Assembly: GCA_017883045.1 (NCBI GenBank)
Contig: JADGOJ010000015.1
Span: 1 to 32,476, forward strand
Direction of reading: 5' to 3'
Length of the DNA stretch: 32,476 nt
From: Acidimicrobiales bacterium
Lineage (GTDB): Bacteria > Actinomycetota > Acidimicrobiia > Acidimicrobiales > RAAP-2
Positions 1 to 6,852 of this stretch are shown piece by piece. Made by a program: the position numbers and the translations under genes. The notes under the pieces were generated by a model. It had not been told where the DNA came from, made no database searches, and was given only the letters and a program-made list of their open reading frames with translations. Numbering within the stretch: the stretch's first letter is position 1; every line of letters begins with the position of its first letter.

Positions 1-249
1 CAGATCGCTGGCTACATCGTCTCGCTGGCGAAGGGCACCTTCAAGTTGGTGGGTAGCGCCGTCAACGTCGCTCCCTACGGGATCGCCACCGCGAAGACCG
101 CCGCCGGGACCGCCCTCGCCAAGGCCCTCCAAGCAGCCTTGAAGGTCATGGTCGCCAACGGTACGTACGGTGCGATCCTCTCGAAGTGGGGCGTGAGTTC
201 GGGCGCCCTACCGTTGGCCAGGATCGTGCTCAACGGGGCGATCTCCTAG
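1..249 (+). CDS. Amino-acid ABC transporter substrate-binding protein, C-terminal fragment
   Basis: The window opens inside this gene; only about 82 C-terminal codons remain, read in frame from base 1 to the TAG at 247-249. The residues (a GIATAK stretch, then a helix ending in MVANGTYGAILSKWGV) resemble the end of family 3 periplasmic solute-binding proteins, where a late 'dG.y..il.kWgv' helix is typical. The protein would capture a polar amino acid outside the membrane and hand it to the permease encoded 24 nt downstream. Its identity rests on this short tail plus the immediately following permease and ATPase. The ligand cannot be inferred. Confidence 0.75.
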   Translation, partial: QIAGYIVSLAKGTFKLVGSAVNVAPYGIATAKTAAGTALAKALQAALKVMVANGTYGAILSKWGVSSGALPLARIVLNGAIS

Positions 250-273
250 GAACGCTGTAGTAGAACAACTGGC

Positions 274-1287
274 ATGACTACGAACGGGGATGGCGCTGCC
301 AAGGTCATCCCCGTTCGTCATTACGGTCGATGGGTTGCGAGCTTCGTCGCGCTGGTACTCCTGGCGATGCTGGTGCACACCATCTTCTCGAAGGTCCCTT
401 CCGCCACCGGCCAGAAGGTCTGTCAGACCGTCAACGGCCTGCGGACGTGCCATCCCCTCATGGTGTGGCGCTTCAGCTGGAACGTGGTCGGCGAGTTCTT
501 CACGACGAAGGACGTCCTGCACGGGCTGTTGATCACGATTGAGCTGACGGTCCTCGCGATGACCGTCGGCATCGTCCTCGGCGTGATCCTCGCGGTCATG
601 CGTCTGTCGCCGAACAGGCTCCTCTCCTCGATGGCGTGGTCGTACACCTGGTTCTTTCGCGGGACCCCCGTGTACGTACAGCTCTTCTTCTGGTTCGTCA
701 TCAACGCCGTCTACCCGACGTTCTCTATCGGCCTGCCGTTTGTTCATGCGGCGTTCGTGCAATTCTCCGCGAACTCGTTCTTCACCCCCTTCGTGGCGGC
801 TGCGGTGGGGCTGAGCCTCAATGAAGGGGCCTACATGTCCGAGATCGCGAGATCGGGACTCATCGCGGTCGACGAAGGTCAGACCGAGGCCGCCATTTCG
901 CTCGGCATGACGCACAGTCAGACGCTTCGCCTGGTGGTGCTGCCCCAGGCGATGCGGGTGATCATCCCGCCGACCGGCAATGAGCTGATCTCCATGCTCA
1001 AGACGACTTCGCTCGTCAGTGCCGTCGGCGTCTTGGACCTGTTCCAGGCGACCAACAACATCTCGGCGTCGAACTACGAGGTGATACCGCTCTTGATCGT
1101 GGCGAGCATCTGGTACCTGATCGTCACCACGATCCTGTCAGTGGGCCAGTTCTACCTCGAGCGTCGCTTCGCGCGTGGAGCGCTGCGCACGCCGCCGCCG
1201 ACGCCCATTGCCCGGTTGCGCAGCGACCTGCGAGGAGTCCTTGCGAAGTTCCGCACTCCTCGCGTGGCGAAGGAGGCGCGCGCATGA
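274..1287 (+). CDS. Polar amino-acid ABC transporter permease (His/Glu/Gln/Arg family)
   Basis: This is the membrane subunit of an amino-acid uptake transporter. A first membrane helix lies at about residues 20-38, and several more start at about 83, including the stretch with [17 protein letters not shown]. The cytoplasmic coupling loop [22 protein letters not shown] is the classic EAA motif that contacts the ATPase. The protein is 337 aa, longer than minimal HisM/GlnP-type permeases because of an N-terminal helix, an external loop and a basic C-terminal tail. The loop after helix 1 holds two cysteines, C50 and C59, which could form a disulfide if they face outward. The ATG at 274 follows the binding-protein stop by 24 nt, and the stop overlaps the ATPase start as ATGA, so the three genes form one operon. 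Family identity is secure; substrate is unknown. Confidence 0.92.
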   Translation: MTTNGDGAAKVIPVRHYGRWVASFVALVLLAMLVHTIFSKVPSATGQKVCQTVNGLRTCHPLMVWRFSWNVVGEFFTTKDVLHGLLITIELTVLAMTVGIVLGVILAVMRLSPNRLLSSMAWSYTWFFRGTPVYVQLFFWFVINAVYPTFSIGLPFVHAAFVQFSANSFFTPFVAAAVGLSLNEGAYMSEIARSGLIAVDEGQTEAAISLGMTHSQTLRLVVLPQAMRVIIPPTGNELISMLKTTSLVSAVGVLDLFQATNNISASNYEVIPLLIVASIWYLIVTTILSVGQFYLERRFARGALRTPPPTPIARLRSDLRGVLAKFRTPRVAKEARA

Positions 1288-2048
1288 CGACACCCATGGT
1301 CGAGGCGCGCGGCGTGCGCAAGTCGTACGCCGGCGTCGAAGTCTTGAAGAGTGTGGACCTCACGGTCACGCGAGGCGAGGTCACCTGCTTGATCGGCCCC
1401 TCGGGCTCGGGCAAGAGCACGCTGCTGCGCTGCATCAATCACCTGGAGAAGCATGATTCCGGTGAACTCCGTGTCGACGGGCAACTCATTGGCTATGAGG
1501 CGCGCGATGGCAAGCTCTATGAGCTCAATGACAAGCAGATCTGTGGCGAGCGAGCGCAGATCGGCATGGTCTTCCAGCGATTCAATCTCTTCCAGCACCT
1601 GACGGCACTCGAGAACATCACGATTGGCCAAGTGAAGGTCAAGGGAGTCGACGTCGAGGTGGCCAAGGCCAAGGCCCGTGAACTCCTGTCTCGAGTGGGT
1701 CTGGAGAACAAGGAGAAGCATTACCCGAGCCAGTTGTCCGGCGGCCAGCAGCAGCGCGTGGCCATCGCACGCGCCCTGGCGATGGAGCCCAAACTGATGC
1801 TCTTTGACGAACCAACGTCGGCGCTCGACCCCGAACTCGTGGGAGAGGTCCTGGACGTGATGAAGGACTTGGCACGAAGTGGAATGACCATGATCGTCGT
1901 GACTCACGAGATGAACTTTGCTCGAGAGGTGGCCAATACCCTCTACTTCCTCGACGGCGGAGTTATCGAAGAGTCAGGCGACCCGCGGGTCGTTCTTACG
2001 TCACCGAAGACCGAGCGACTGAGGAGCTTCCTCTCCAAGGTCCTGTAG
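1284..2048 (+). CDS. Amino-acid ABC transporter ATP-binding protein
   Basis: This cytoplasmic ATPase powers the permease encoded just upstream, with which it overlaps by 4 nt (ATGA). All nucleotide-binding motifs are visible in 254 aa: Walker [10 protein letters not shown] at 38-46, Q-loop glutamine at about 98 (VFQRFNLF), signature LSGGQQQR at 151-158, Walker B LMLFDE at 171-176, D-loop SALD, and switch histidine at about 208 (VTHEM). Length and motif spacing match the GlnQ/HisP class of polar amino-acid importers. A slightly long insert lies before the Q-loop (about 68-90), as in HisP-like members. Nothing is broken. The operon probably ends here because the next gene is on the opposite strand. 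Confidence 0.95.
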   Translation: MTTPMVEARGVRKSYAGVEVLKSVDLTVTRGEVTCLIGPSGSGKSTLLRCINHLEKHDSGELRVDGQLIGYEARDGKLYELNDKQICGERAQIGMVFQRFNLFQHLTALENITIGQVKVKGVDVEVAKAKARELLSRVGLENKEKHYPSQLSGGQQQRVAIARALAMEPKLMLFDEPTSALDPELVGEVLDVMKDLARSGMTMIVVTHEMNFAREVANTLYFLDGGVIEESGDPRVVLTSPKTERLRSFLSKVL

Positions 2049-2085
2049 GCGACCGAGCCGTTGAACGGAGCAGTGGGGGCGATGC

Positions 2086-2109
2086 CGGGCCGATTCGAGT
2101 GGCGGCCCA
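2086..2109 (+). terminator. Weak hairpin between convergent genes
   Basis: A 6-bp stem (GGGCCG at 2087-2092 with CGGCCC at 2103-2108) with a 10-nt loop lies between the end of the amino-acid transporter operon and the end of the convergent nitroreductase gene. There is no T-run, so intrinsic termination is uncertain. It is recorded because it is the only hairpin I see in this 77-nt gap. Confidence 0.3.
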
Positions 2110-2125
2110 GTAGGACAGGCGGTGC

Positions 2126-2812
2126 TCAGTGGCCGCAGAACGCCGAGCCGTCGAAGGTGTCGACCGTCGTGAACTCCTCGACCTGGCGGCGAGTGAGTCT
2201 GGTGGGCTGCTTCCTTGGATAGCCCAGGGCAACGATCGAGGCGAGGGCGTAGGTGGCGGGGATGCCGAGCGCGGCACGCACGTCGGGCTCTTTTCGCAGC
2301 GCGATCGTCGTCATCACCCCGGCCAGATCGTGTTCGCGCGCGGCCAGGATGATGTTCCAGACGAAGGGGTAGACCGACGCGCCCCCGGCGATCTGGTAGC
2401 GGCCGAGGTCGCGGTCGGTCGCGGCGAGTGACTCGAGGTCGGCGCAGACGACGAGCATGACCGGGACCTGGTCCAATGACTCGGCGAATCCACTCGGCTC
2501 GCCCAGCGCGACGGCCGCATCGCGTTGGGCGAGGGCGGTCGCGCGGTCCTGATCGCTTGCGAGGGGAGAGAAGGGCACAAGACCGGCGAGCACGTGTGCG
2601 ACGTAGTCGTACCAGGCGTCGAGGTAGAGATCGCGCAGCGTCCGACGGCGCGCCGGATCGTGCACCACGATGACTCGCCACGCCTGGCGATTGCCGCCCG
2701 AGGGGGCGAACCGGGCGTCGTCGAGCACCGCGAAGAGCAACTCGTCGCTGACGGGACGATCGGTGAAGCGGCGTACTGAGCCGGTGGTGCGAAGGGCTTC
2801 GATGAGTTCCAT
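2126..2812 (-). CDS. Nitroreductase family flavoprotein
   Basis: This is a probable FMN-dependent NAD(P)H oxidoreductase of the nitroreductase superfamily, 228 aa. The N-terminus has the usual phosphate-binding pattern (TTGSVRRFTDRPV), followed by helix DELLFAVLDDARFAPSGGNRQAWRVIVV, where the PSGGNRQ.W segment contacts FMN. A later GGASVYPFVWNIILAAREHDLAGVMTT stretch and an ALGIPATYALASIVALGYP segment also fit the family. The substrate cannot be inferred. The ATG at 2812 is supported by a TAGGGT hexamer exactly 6 nt before it and by the lack of a Shine-Dalgarno, so the mRNA is probably leaderless. The gene stands alone: downstream it faces the amino-acid transporter operon, and upstream it is followed in the same direction by the ABC-2 permease stop. 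Confidence 0.88.
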   Translation of the reverse strand: MELIEALRTTGSVRRFTDRPVSDELLFAVLDDARFAPSGGNRQAWRVIVVHDPARRRTLRDLYLDAWYDYVAHVLAGLVPFSPLASDQDRATALAQRDAAVALGEPSGFAESLDQVPVMLVVCADLESLAATDRDLGRYQIAGGASVYPFVWNIILAAREHDLAGVMTTIALRKEPDVRAALGIPATYALASIVALGYPRKQPTRLTRRQVEEFTTVDTFDGSAFCGH

Positions 2813-2818
2813 GCCGTC

Positions 2819-2824
2819 ACCCTA
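2819..2824 (-). promoter_or_regulatory. -10 element for nitroreductase gene (leaderless type)
   Basis: TAGGGT reads on the minus strand at 2824-2819, with exactly 6 nt (GACGGC) before the ATG at 2812. A transcript starting 6-7 nt after the -10 would begin at the start codon. No ribosome site is seen. A -35 element is not evident. Confidence 0.6.
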
Positions 2825-2834
2825 GAACGCGAGG

Positions 2835-3632
2835 CTACTGACTGGCTCCCGCATCCCGGCGGTTCAACAACGTGACGCCGAGGCCGAACATCAGCGCGAC
2901 GTACGCCACCAATATGAAGAGTGCACTCGTCGCTCCGAAGCTGTTCAGGACCGCCGTCGGCGACATCATCGACTGACCTAGCGCCGAAGGTTCGTACTTC
3001 GAGATATGGACCTGCCAACTCTGGGGGAGCAGGAACACCACGATCGGCAAGATGAGCAGCAGTGACGTGAAGACGCTGATGCACGCCGCGCTCTGGCGCA
3101 GGATCAAGCCGAGCGAGTAGCCCAGCATCGAGAGCAAGGTGAGGTAGATCCCGGCGAACACGACCGAGCGCAGCACCACGCCGGTGGCCAGTGACGCCGT
3201 GGGCACGACGCCCGAGAATATGGCCTGGCCGAGCTGGAAGGTGACGAAGCAGGCGACCTCGCTCACCACCAGCATGGACACGAAGAGGACCAGCAGCTTG
3301 CTGATGGCCAGCCGGGTCCGGTGGGGCACTGCGGCCAAGGTGGAGCGGATCGATCCCGACGAGTACTCGCTGGTGATGAAGAGCGCGCCGATGACGCCGA
3401 CGGCGAATTGGGCGAACAGGGTGCCGCCCAGACTCACGGATGTGGGATCGAACGTCAGCTTTCGAAGCGGGTCCATCTCGTTGTAGTGACTCCGCACGGC
3501 AGCGGTGATGAGGGCGCCGAGCCCGATCGTCAAGACGAAGGTCACCACAACGCCCATGATCGTCGAACGCACCGAACGGAATTTGATCCACTCGGCCCTG
3601 GACACTGACAGCAAGGTGACGTCGCTACTCAT
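2835..3632 (-). CDS. ABC-2 type transporter permease
   Basis: This 265-aa membrane protein has about six predicted helices and is the permease half of an ABC-2 exporter. After helix 1 (about 25-48) comes a polar loop and then GALFITSEYSSGSIRSTLAAVPHR, the 'EY..GTIR.TL..VPRR' motif typical of ABC-2 permeases that follows helix 2 and interacts with the ATPase. I chose the ATG at 3632 (MSSDVTLL). The frame extends upstream to 3710, but that part lies inside the ATPase gene, and the 8-nt overlap ATGAGTAG with the ATPase stop is typical translational coupling. The residues just after the start (SRAEWIKFRSVRST) match the usual amphipathic N-terminus. The exported substrate is unknown; relatives export peptides, drugs or lipids. 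Confidence 0.9.
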   Translation of the reverse strand: MSSDVTLLSVSRAEWIKFRSVRSTIMGVVVTFVLTIGLGALITAAVRSHYNEMDPLRKLTFDPTSVSLGGTLFAQFAVGVIGALFITSEYSSGSIRSTLAAVPHRTRLAISKLLVLFVSMLVVSEVACFVTFQLGQAIFSGVVPTASLATGVVLRSVVFAGIYLTLLSMLGYSLGLILRQSAACISVFTSLLLILPIVVFLLPQSWQVHISKYEPSALGQSMMSPTAVLNSFGATSALFILVAYVALMFGLGVTLLNRRDAGASQ

Positions 3633-4545
3633 GGGGACTCTCTCTTGGGTGGCTCCCGTACTCGACCGAGTCGGCGGTGAGGTCCATGAACACCTCTTCG
3701 AGTGACGCACGCTGCGGCGTCAGTTCGTGGATGACGATGCCGCACCCAAAGGCGATCTCACCGATCCGATCGGAATCGAGTCCGGTGACCGAGAGTGCGT
3801 TGTCATTCGTCTGATGGACGACGGCGTGCGCGGACTCGAGAGCCGAGCTCAGGGCCTGGCGATCGGACGCGCGCACGAAGACCGTGCCCTTCGCGGTGGC
3901 CGTCAGGTCGTCGACCGAGCCCTGCGTGATGAATTTGCCCCGACCGATCACGACGATCTGGTCGGCGCTGACGGCCATCTCGCTCATCAGATGGGAACTC
4001 ACGAAGACGGTGCGGCCCTCTTTGGCCAGCGATTGGAAGAACTCGCGGATCCACTTGATGCCCTCGGGGTCCAGGCCGTTGACCGGCTCGTCGAAGAGCA
4101 GCACCCCGGGATCGCCCAGCAGCGCGCCGGCGATGCCGAGCCGCTGGCTCATGCCCATCGAGAATCCGCCGACCTTCTTGTTCGCGACGGAACTGATGCC
4201 GGTGAATTCGAGAACTTCGTCGACCCGCGACAACTTGATCTTGTTCGACGTCGCGAGGGCGCGCAGATGGTTGCGGGCAGTGCGCCCGGGATGGACCGCC
4301 TTCGCGTCGAGCAGGGCGCCGACCTCGTGCAGTGGTGACTTCAGATCGTGGTAGCTCTTGCCGTTGATGGTGGTTCGTCCCTTGGAGGGGTGATCCAGGC
4401 CCAGGACGATCCTCATGGTGGTGGATTTGCCCGAGCCATTGGGACCGAGGAAGCCGGTGACCACGCCGGGTTTCACCTCGAAGTCGAGGTCGTCAACGGC
4501 GAGCGTGTCGCCGTAGCGCTTCGAGAGGTGGTCGATCTTTATCAT
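3625..4545 (-). CDS. ABC-2 type exporter ATP-binding protein
   Basis: This 306-aa ATPase is the partner of the ABC-2 permease, which it overlaps by 8 nt. Motifs: Walker A GPNGSGKST at 34-42, signature FSMGMSQRL at about 128-136, Walker B LLFDEP at 149-154, switch histidine at about 185 (SSHLM). The signature is FSMGM rather than LSGGQ, which is usual for the CcmA/DrrA-like exporter subfamily. After about residue 215 there is a C-terminal extension ending in the frequent SLEEVFMDLT motif. The ATG at 4545 has AAGAGG 7 nt upstream as a ribosome site. A TAGAGT hexamer at 4566-4561 is a possible -10, giving a very short leader. Overall it looks like a two-gene exporter operon. Substrate unknown. 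Confidence 0.93.
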   Translation of the reverse strand: MIKIDHLSKRYGDTLAVDDLDFEVKPGVVTGFLGPNGSGKSTTMRIVLGLDHPSKGRTTINGKSYHDLKSPLHEVGALLDAKAVHPGRTARNHLRALATSNKIKLSRVDEVLEFTGISSVANKKVGGFSMGMSQRLGIAGALLGDPGVLLFDEPVNGLDPEGIKWIREFFQSLAKEGRTVFVSSHLMSEMAVSADQIVVIGRGKFITQGSVDDLTATAKGTVFVRASDRQALSSALESAHAVVHQTNDNALSVTGLDSDRIGEIAFGCGIVIHELTPQRASLEEVFMDLTADSVEYGSHPRESPHE

Positions 4546-4633
4546 TGTGTGCCTCTTGCGACTCTACCGACCGGCTCGGGTCGTGAACCGAGAGACGGAG
4601 GGAAGCGACCAGGACCAGTGGACTTGCAGCACG

Positions 4634-5074
4634 TCAGGGCTGCAGCGATCGACAGTCGGCGCAGGTTCCGGTGATCGCGACGTGATGGCGGTTCAGCGCG
4701 AAACCGAAGGACTCTCGAAGGTCTCTCGCCAGGACGTCGAAGTGCGACGCGGGAATCTCGAACATGGCACCGCACTGTTCACAGGTCAAGTGTCCGTGCA
4801 CCGTTCGCGCGATGTGATAGACGGCCGCGTGCTGGTCGAGGTGGGTGTGGACGACGATCCCCAGCTCCTCGAACTCTTCGAGGATCCGGTACACGGTGGA
4901 GGGGCTGACGTCGGGCTGGAGCTTCTGGACCTCGTGGGTGATCTCGTCGGCGGTCTGGTGGCCGGTGGCGCGGACCAGGACCTCGGCAAGGGTGCGCTTG
5001 GCCACCGTGACCCGGTGGGTCGCTCCACGGATGGCGGCGACGATCTCCTCGACGTCGGAGCCAATGTCGTCCAT
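4634..5074 (-). CDS. Fur family metal-responsive transcriptional regulator
   Basis: This 146-aa protein has the Fur fold: an N-terminal winged helix with recognition region VSPSTVYRILEEFEELGIV (about 57-75), then a dimerisation domain with metal-binding residues. Two CxxC pairs, C98/C101 (CEQC) and C138/C141 (CADC), form the structural zinc site, and the H-rich segment THLDQHAAVYH (77-87) plus HGHLTC resembles the regulatory metal site. It could be Fur, Zur or PerR-like; the sequence alone does not settle the metal. I prefer ATG 5074 over the in-frame TTG at 5080, because TAACCT lies exactly 6 nt before the ATG on the minus strand and no Shine-Dalgarno is present. The gene is divergent from msrA with only 53 nt between start codons, so it may regulate that gene as well as itself. 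Confidence 0.9.
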   Translation of the reverse strand: MDDIGSDVEEIVAAIRGATHRVTVAKRTLAEVLVRATGHQTADEITHEVQKLQPDVSPSTVYRILEEFEELGIVVHTHLDQHAAVYHIARTVHGHLTCEQCGAMFEIPASHFDVLARDLRESFGFALNRHHVAITGTCADCRSLQP

Positions 5075-5080
5075 GGCCAA

Positions 5081-5086
5081 AGGTTA
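5081..5086 (-). promoter_or_regulatory. -10 element for fur-like gene (leaderless type)
   Basis: TAACCT on the minus strand at 5086-5081 is followed by exactly 6 nt (TTGGCC) and the ATG at 5074. It fits the actinobacterial TANNNT pattern and would give an mRNA beginning at or next to the start codon. It faces the msrA -10 across about 29 nt, so a repressor bound there could control both promoters. Confidence 0.55.
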
Positions 5087-5115
5087 CGTCCGTGCGCTGA
5101 TGGCAGCCGAACCCG

Positions 5116-5121
5116 TATTCT
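5116..5121 (+). promoter_or_regulatory. -10 element for msrA (leaderless type)
   Basis: TATTCT at 5116-5121 is followed by exactly 6 nt (CGGACT) and the ATG at 5128. No ribosome site precedes this ATG. The hexamer is a good TANNNT match; no convincing -35 is visible at 17-nt spacing. Confidence 0.55.
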
Positions 5122-5127
5122 CGGACT

Positions 5128-5769
5128 ATGCACTCGCGGACAGAGATGATCACTCCGGATAGGGCGTTGGAGGGACGGATGGACACCACCGTCGTCGAGC
5201 GGCCGCACCTCGCGCTCGGCGTCTCGATGCTCGATCCGGCGCCGCCGGGGACTGAGACGGCCTACGTGGCGATGGGATGCTTCTGGGGAGCGGAGAGGAA
5301 GTTCTTCGAGCTAGATGGTGTGGTGTCGACCGCGGTCGGGTATCAGGGTGGCTACACTCCGAACCCGACGTACCAAGAAGTCTGCTCCGGCATGACGGGA
5401 CACGCCGAAACGGTCAAGGTGGTGTTCGACCCGACGAGGGTCACCTACGCCGAAATCCTTCGTCGCTTCTACGAGAATCACGATCCCACCCAGGGCTTTC
5501 GCCAGGGTGGCGACATCGGTACGCAGTACCGCAGTGCCATCTTCTACGTGGGCGACCAGCAAGAGAAGATCGCTCGCCAGGTGACCGCGGTCTACGCCGA
5601 GAAGCTGCGTTCCTCGGGGTATGGCGCTGTCACCACCGAGATCGCGCCGGCCGGGCCGTTCTACATGGCCGAGGAGTACCACCAGCAGTACCTGATCGCG
5701 AATCCCAACGGCTACTGCGGCCTGGGCGGCACCGGCGTGAGCTGTCCGGTGGGACTCACGACCAATTAG
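5128..5769 (+). CDS. msrA: Peptide methionine (S)-S-oxide reductase MsrA
   Basis: This enzyme reduces the S-epimer of methionine sulfoxide in proteins with thioredoxin-type recycling. The catalytic motif GCFWGAE carries the nucleophile at C51, and the C-terminal [16 protein letters not shown] carries resolving cysteines C197 and C206; these positions closely match those of the longer E. coli-type MsrA. I chose ATG 5128 (213 aa): the N-terminal segment TPDRALEGR resembles the 'SPADALPGR' segment of long MsrA proteins, and a TATTCT -10 sits 6 nt upstream. An alternative ATG at 5179 has a GGAGGG ribosome-like site but would remove that conserved segment. The gene is divergent from the Fur-type regulator, suggesting control by metal or oxidative stress. 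Its stop overlaps the convergent flavoprotein gene by 4 nt. Confidence 0.95.
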   Translation: MHSRTEMITPDRALEGRMDTTVVERPHLALGVSMLDPAPPGTETAYVAMGCFWGAERKFFELDGVVSTAVGYQGGYTPNPTYQEVCSGMTGHAETVKVVFDPTRVTYAEILRRFYENHDPTQGFRQGGDIGTQYRSAIFYVGDQQEKIARQVTAVYAEKLRSSGYGAVTTEIAPAGPFYMAEEYHQQYLIANPNGYCGLGGTGVSCPVGLTTN

Positions 5770-6728
5770 TAGGCGCTGATCTTGGCAATCACGCGCTCGG
5801 CCTCTTGGACCATTGCGCGCACGATGTCGCCGGCGGGGATCAGTTCGTCAATCGCTCCAACGGCCTGGCCGGCGGGGTAGCCCTCGCGCTGGGGGTCGAC
5901 GCCCTCGGTCCGCTCGTCGCCGCCCAGGTGGAACGTCCCATCGGAGAACGACACGCCGAGTTGGTCCGGGAACTTCTTCAGCAGCGTCGGATCGGCCTCG
6001 TAGCGGTCGGTCGTCTGGTTTCGGAGCACGCGCATCGTCTTGCCGCTGAAGGCTCGAGAGATGACCGTGCCGTCTTCGAGCGTCTCGAGGATGCGCTCCT
6101 TGAACCCGGGCACGGCGCGCGCCTCGGGCGTCGCGATGAACCTCGTCCCGATCCACACGCCATCGGCTCCTAGGGCCAACGCCGCGGCCAGCCCGCGGCC
6201 GTCGAAGATCCCACCGGCGGCGACCACGGGGATTGAGCCGCCGACGGCGTCGACAATCAAGGGAACCAGGGGCATCGTCGCCACGGTGCCGGTGTGGCCA
6301 CCGGCCTCGGTTCCCTGGGCGACGACGACGTCGCATCCTGCGTCGAGGGCACGCCTCGCGTGCTCGACCTTGCCGCACATCGAGATGACGAGGACCTTGT
6401 TCTTATGGCAGAGGTCGATGACGTGGCGTGGCACACCGAGTCCGGCGACGAAGGTGCTGGCACCGCCTGCGATCAGCAGTTCGACGTTGTGGACCAGCGA
6501 GTCGGGGAACGCCGTGAGCAGGTCGACGCCGAACGGCTTGTCGGTGAGGCGCTTGGTCTCGGCGATCTCGTGGGCGAGGTGCTCGCTCGACATCGTCGAG
6601 GCCCCCAGGCAGCCGTAACCGCCGGCGTTGGACACCGCGGCGGTGAGTCGACTGTAGCTTACGCCACCCATGCCGGCCAACATCACGGGGTGCTCGATCT
6701 TCAAGAGTTCGGTCAGTCTGGTCTTCAT
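5766..6728 (-). CDS. Nitronate monooxygenase family flavoprotein (2-nitropropane dioxygenase-like)
   Basis: This 320-aa FMN-dependent TIM-barrel protein begins [35 protein letters not shown], the usual N-terminal pattern of the nitronate monooxygenase / FabK-like family. The catalytic-histidine motif [11 protein letters not shown] is present, followed by phosphate-binding [30 protein letters not shown]. It could oxidise nitronates or act on acyl/enoyl substrates; these families overlap and I cannot choose. The start is ATG 6728 with an AAGGAG ribosome site 6 nt upstream; a longer in-frame reading to 7451 lies inside the MFS gene on the other strand and is spurious. The stop overlaps msrA by 4 nt (convergent). 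It shares a 120-nt intergenic region with the divergent MFS exporter. Confidence 0.88.
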   Translation of the reverse strand: MKTRLTELLKIEHPVMLAGMGGVSYSRLTAAVSNAGGYGCLGASTMSSEHLAHEIAETKRLTDKPFGVDLLTAFPDSLVHNVELLIAGGASTFVAGLGVPRHVIDLCHKNKVLVISMCGKVEHARRALDAGCDVVVAQGTEAGGHTGTVATMPLVPLIVDAVGGSIPVVAAGGIFDGRGLAAALALGADGVWIGTRFIATPEARAVPGFKERILETLEDGTVISRAFSGKTMRVLRNQTTDRYEADPTLLKKFPDQLGVSFSDGTFHLGGDERTEGVDPQREGYPAGQAVGAIDELIPAGDIVRAMVQEAERVIAKISAY

Positions 6729-6810
6729 GGTTTCTCCTTGGGCACAACCTACCGAAGCGATCGCCAGGTCGGCCAAACTCGAAATGTCGCCACTAAGGTG
6801 AGTTCGAACT

Positions 6811-6852
6811 ATGCACGACGCCAACGCAATTTCGCCCGTGGTGTGGGAATGA
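6811..6852 (+). CDS. Possible 13-residue leader peptide before MFS exporter
   Basis: An ATG at 6811 opens a 13-codon reading frame (MHDANAISPVVWE) whose TGA at 6850-6852 overlaps the first candidate start of the MFS exporter in an ATGA arrangement. An AAGGTGAG sequence at 6795-6802 lies about 8 nt before the ATG and could be a ribosome site, although part of it (TAAGGT, 6794-6799) also looks like a -10 element. Translational coupling of a short leader to a drug exporter is a known regulatory design, but such short frames also occur by chance. It is recorded as a candidate only. Confidence 0.3.
   Translation: MHDANAISPVVWE

Noticed and set aside
5179..5769. Shorter MsrA starting at ATG 5179 with a GGAGGG site
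   Set aside because: It would remove the conserved [13 protein letters not shown] N-terminal segment, and the catalytic cysteine would move away from position 51; the upstream start fits better.
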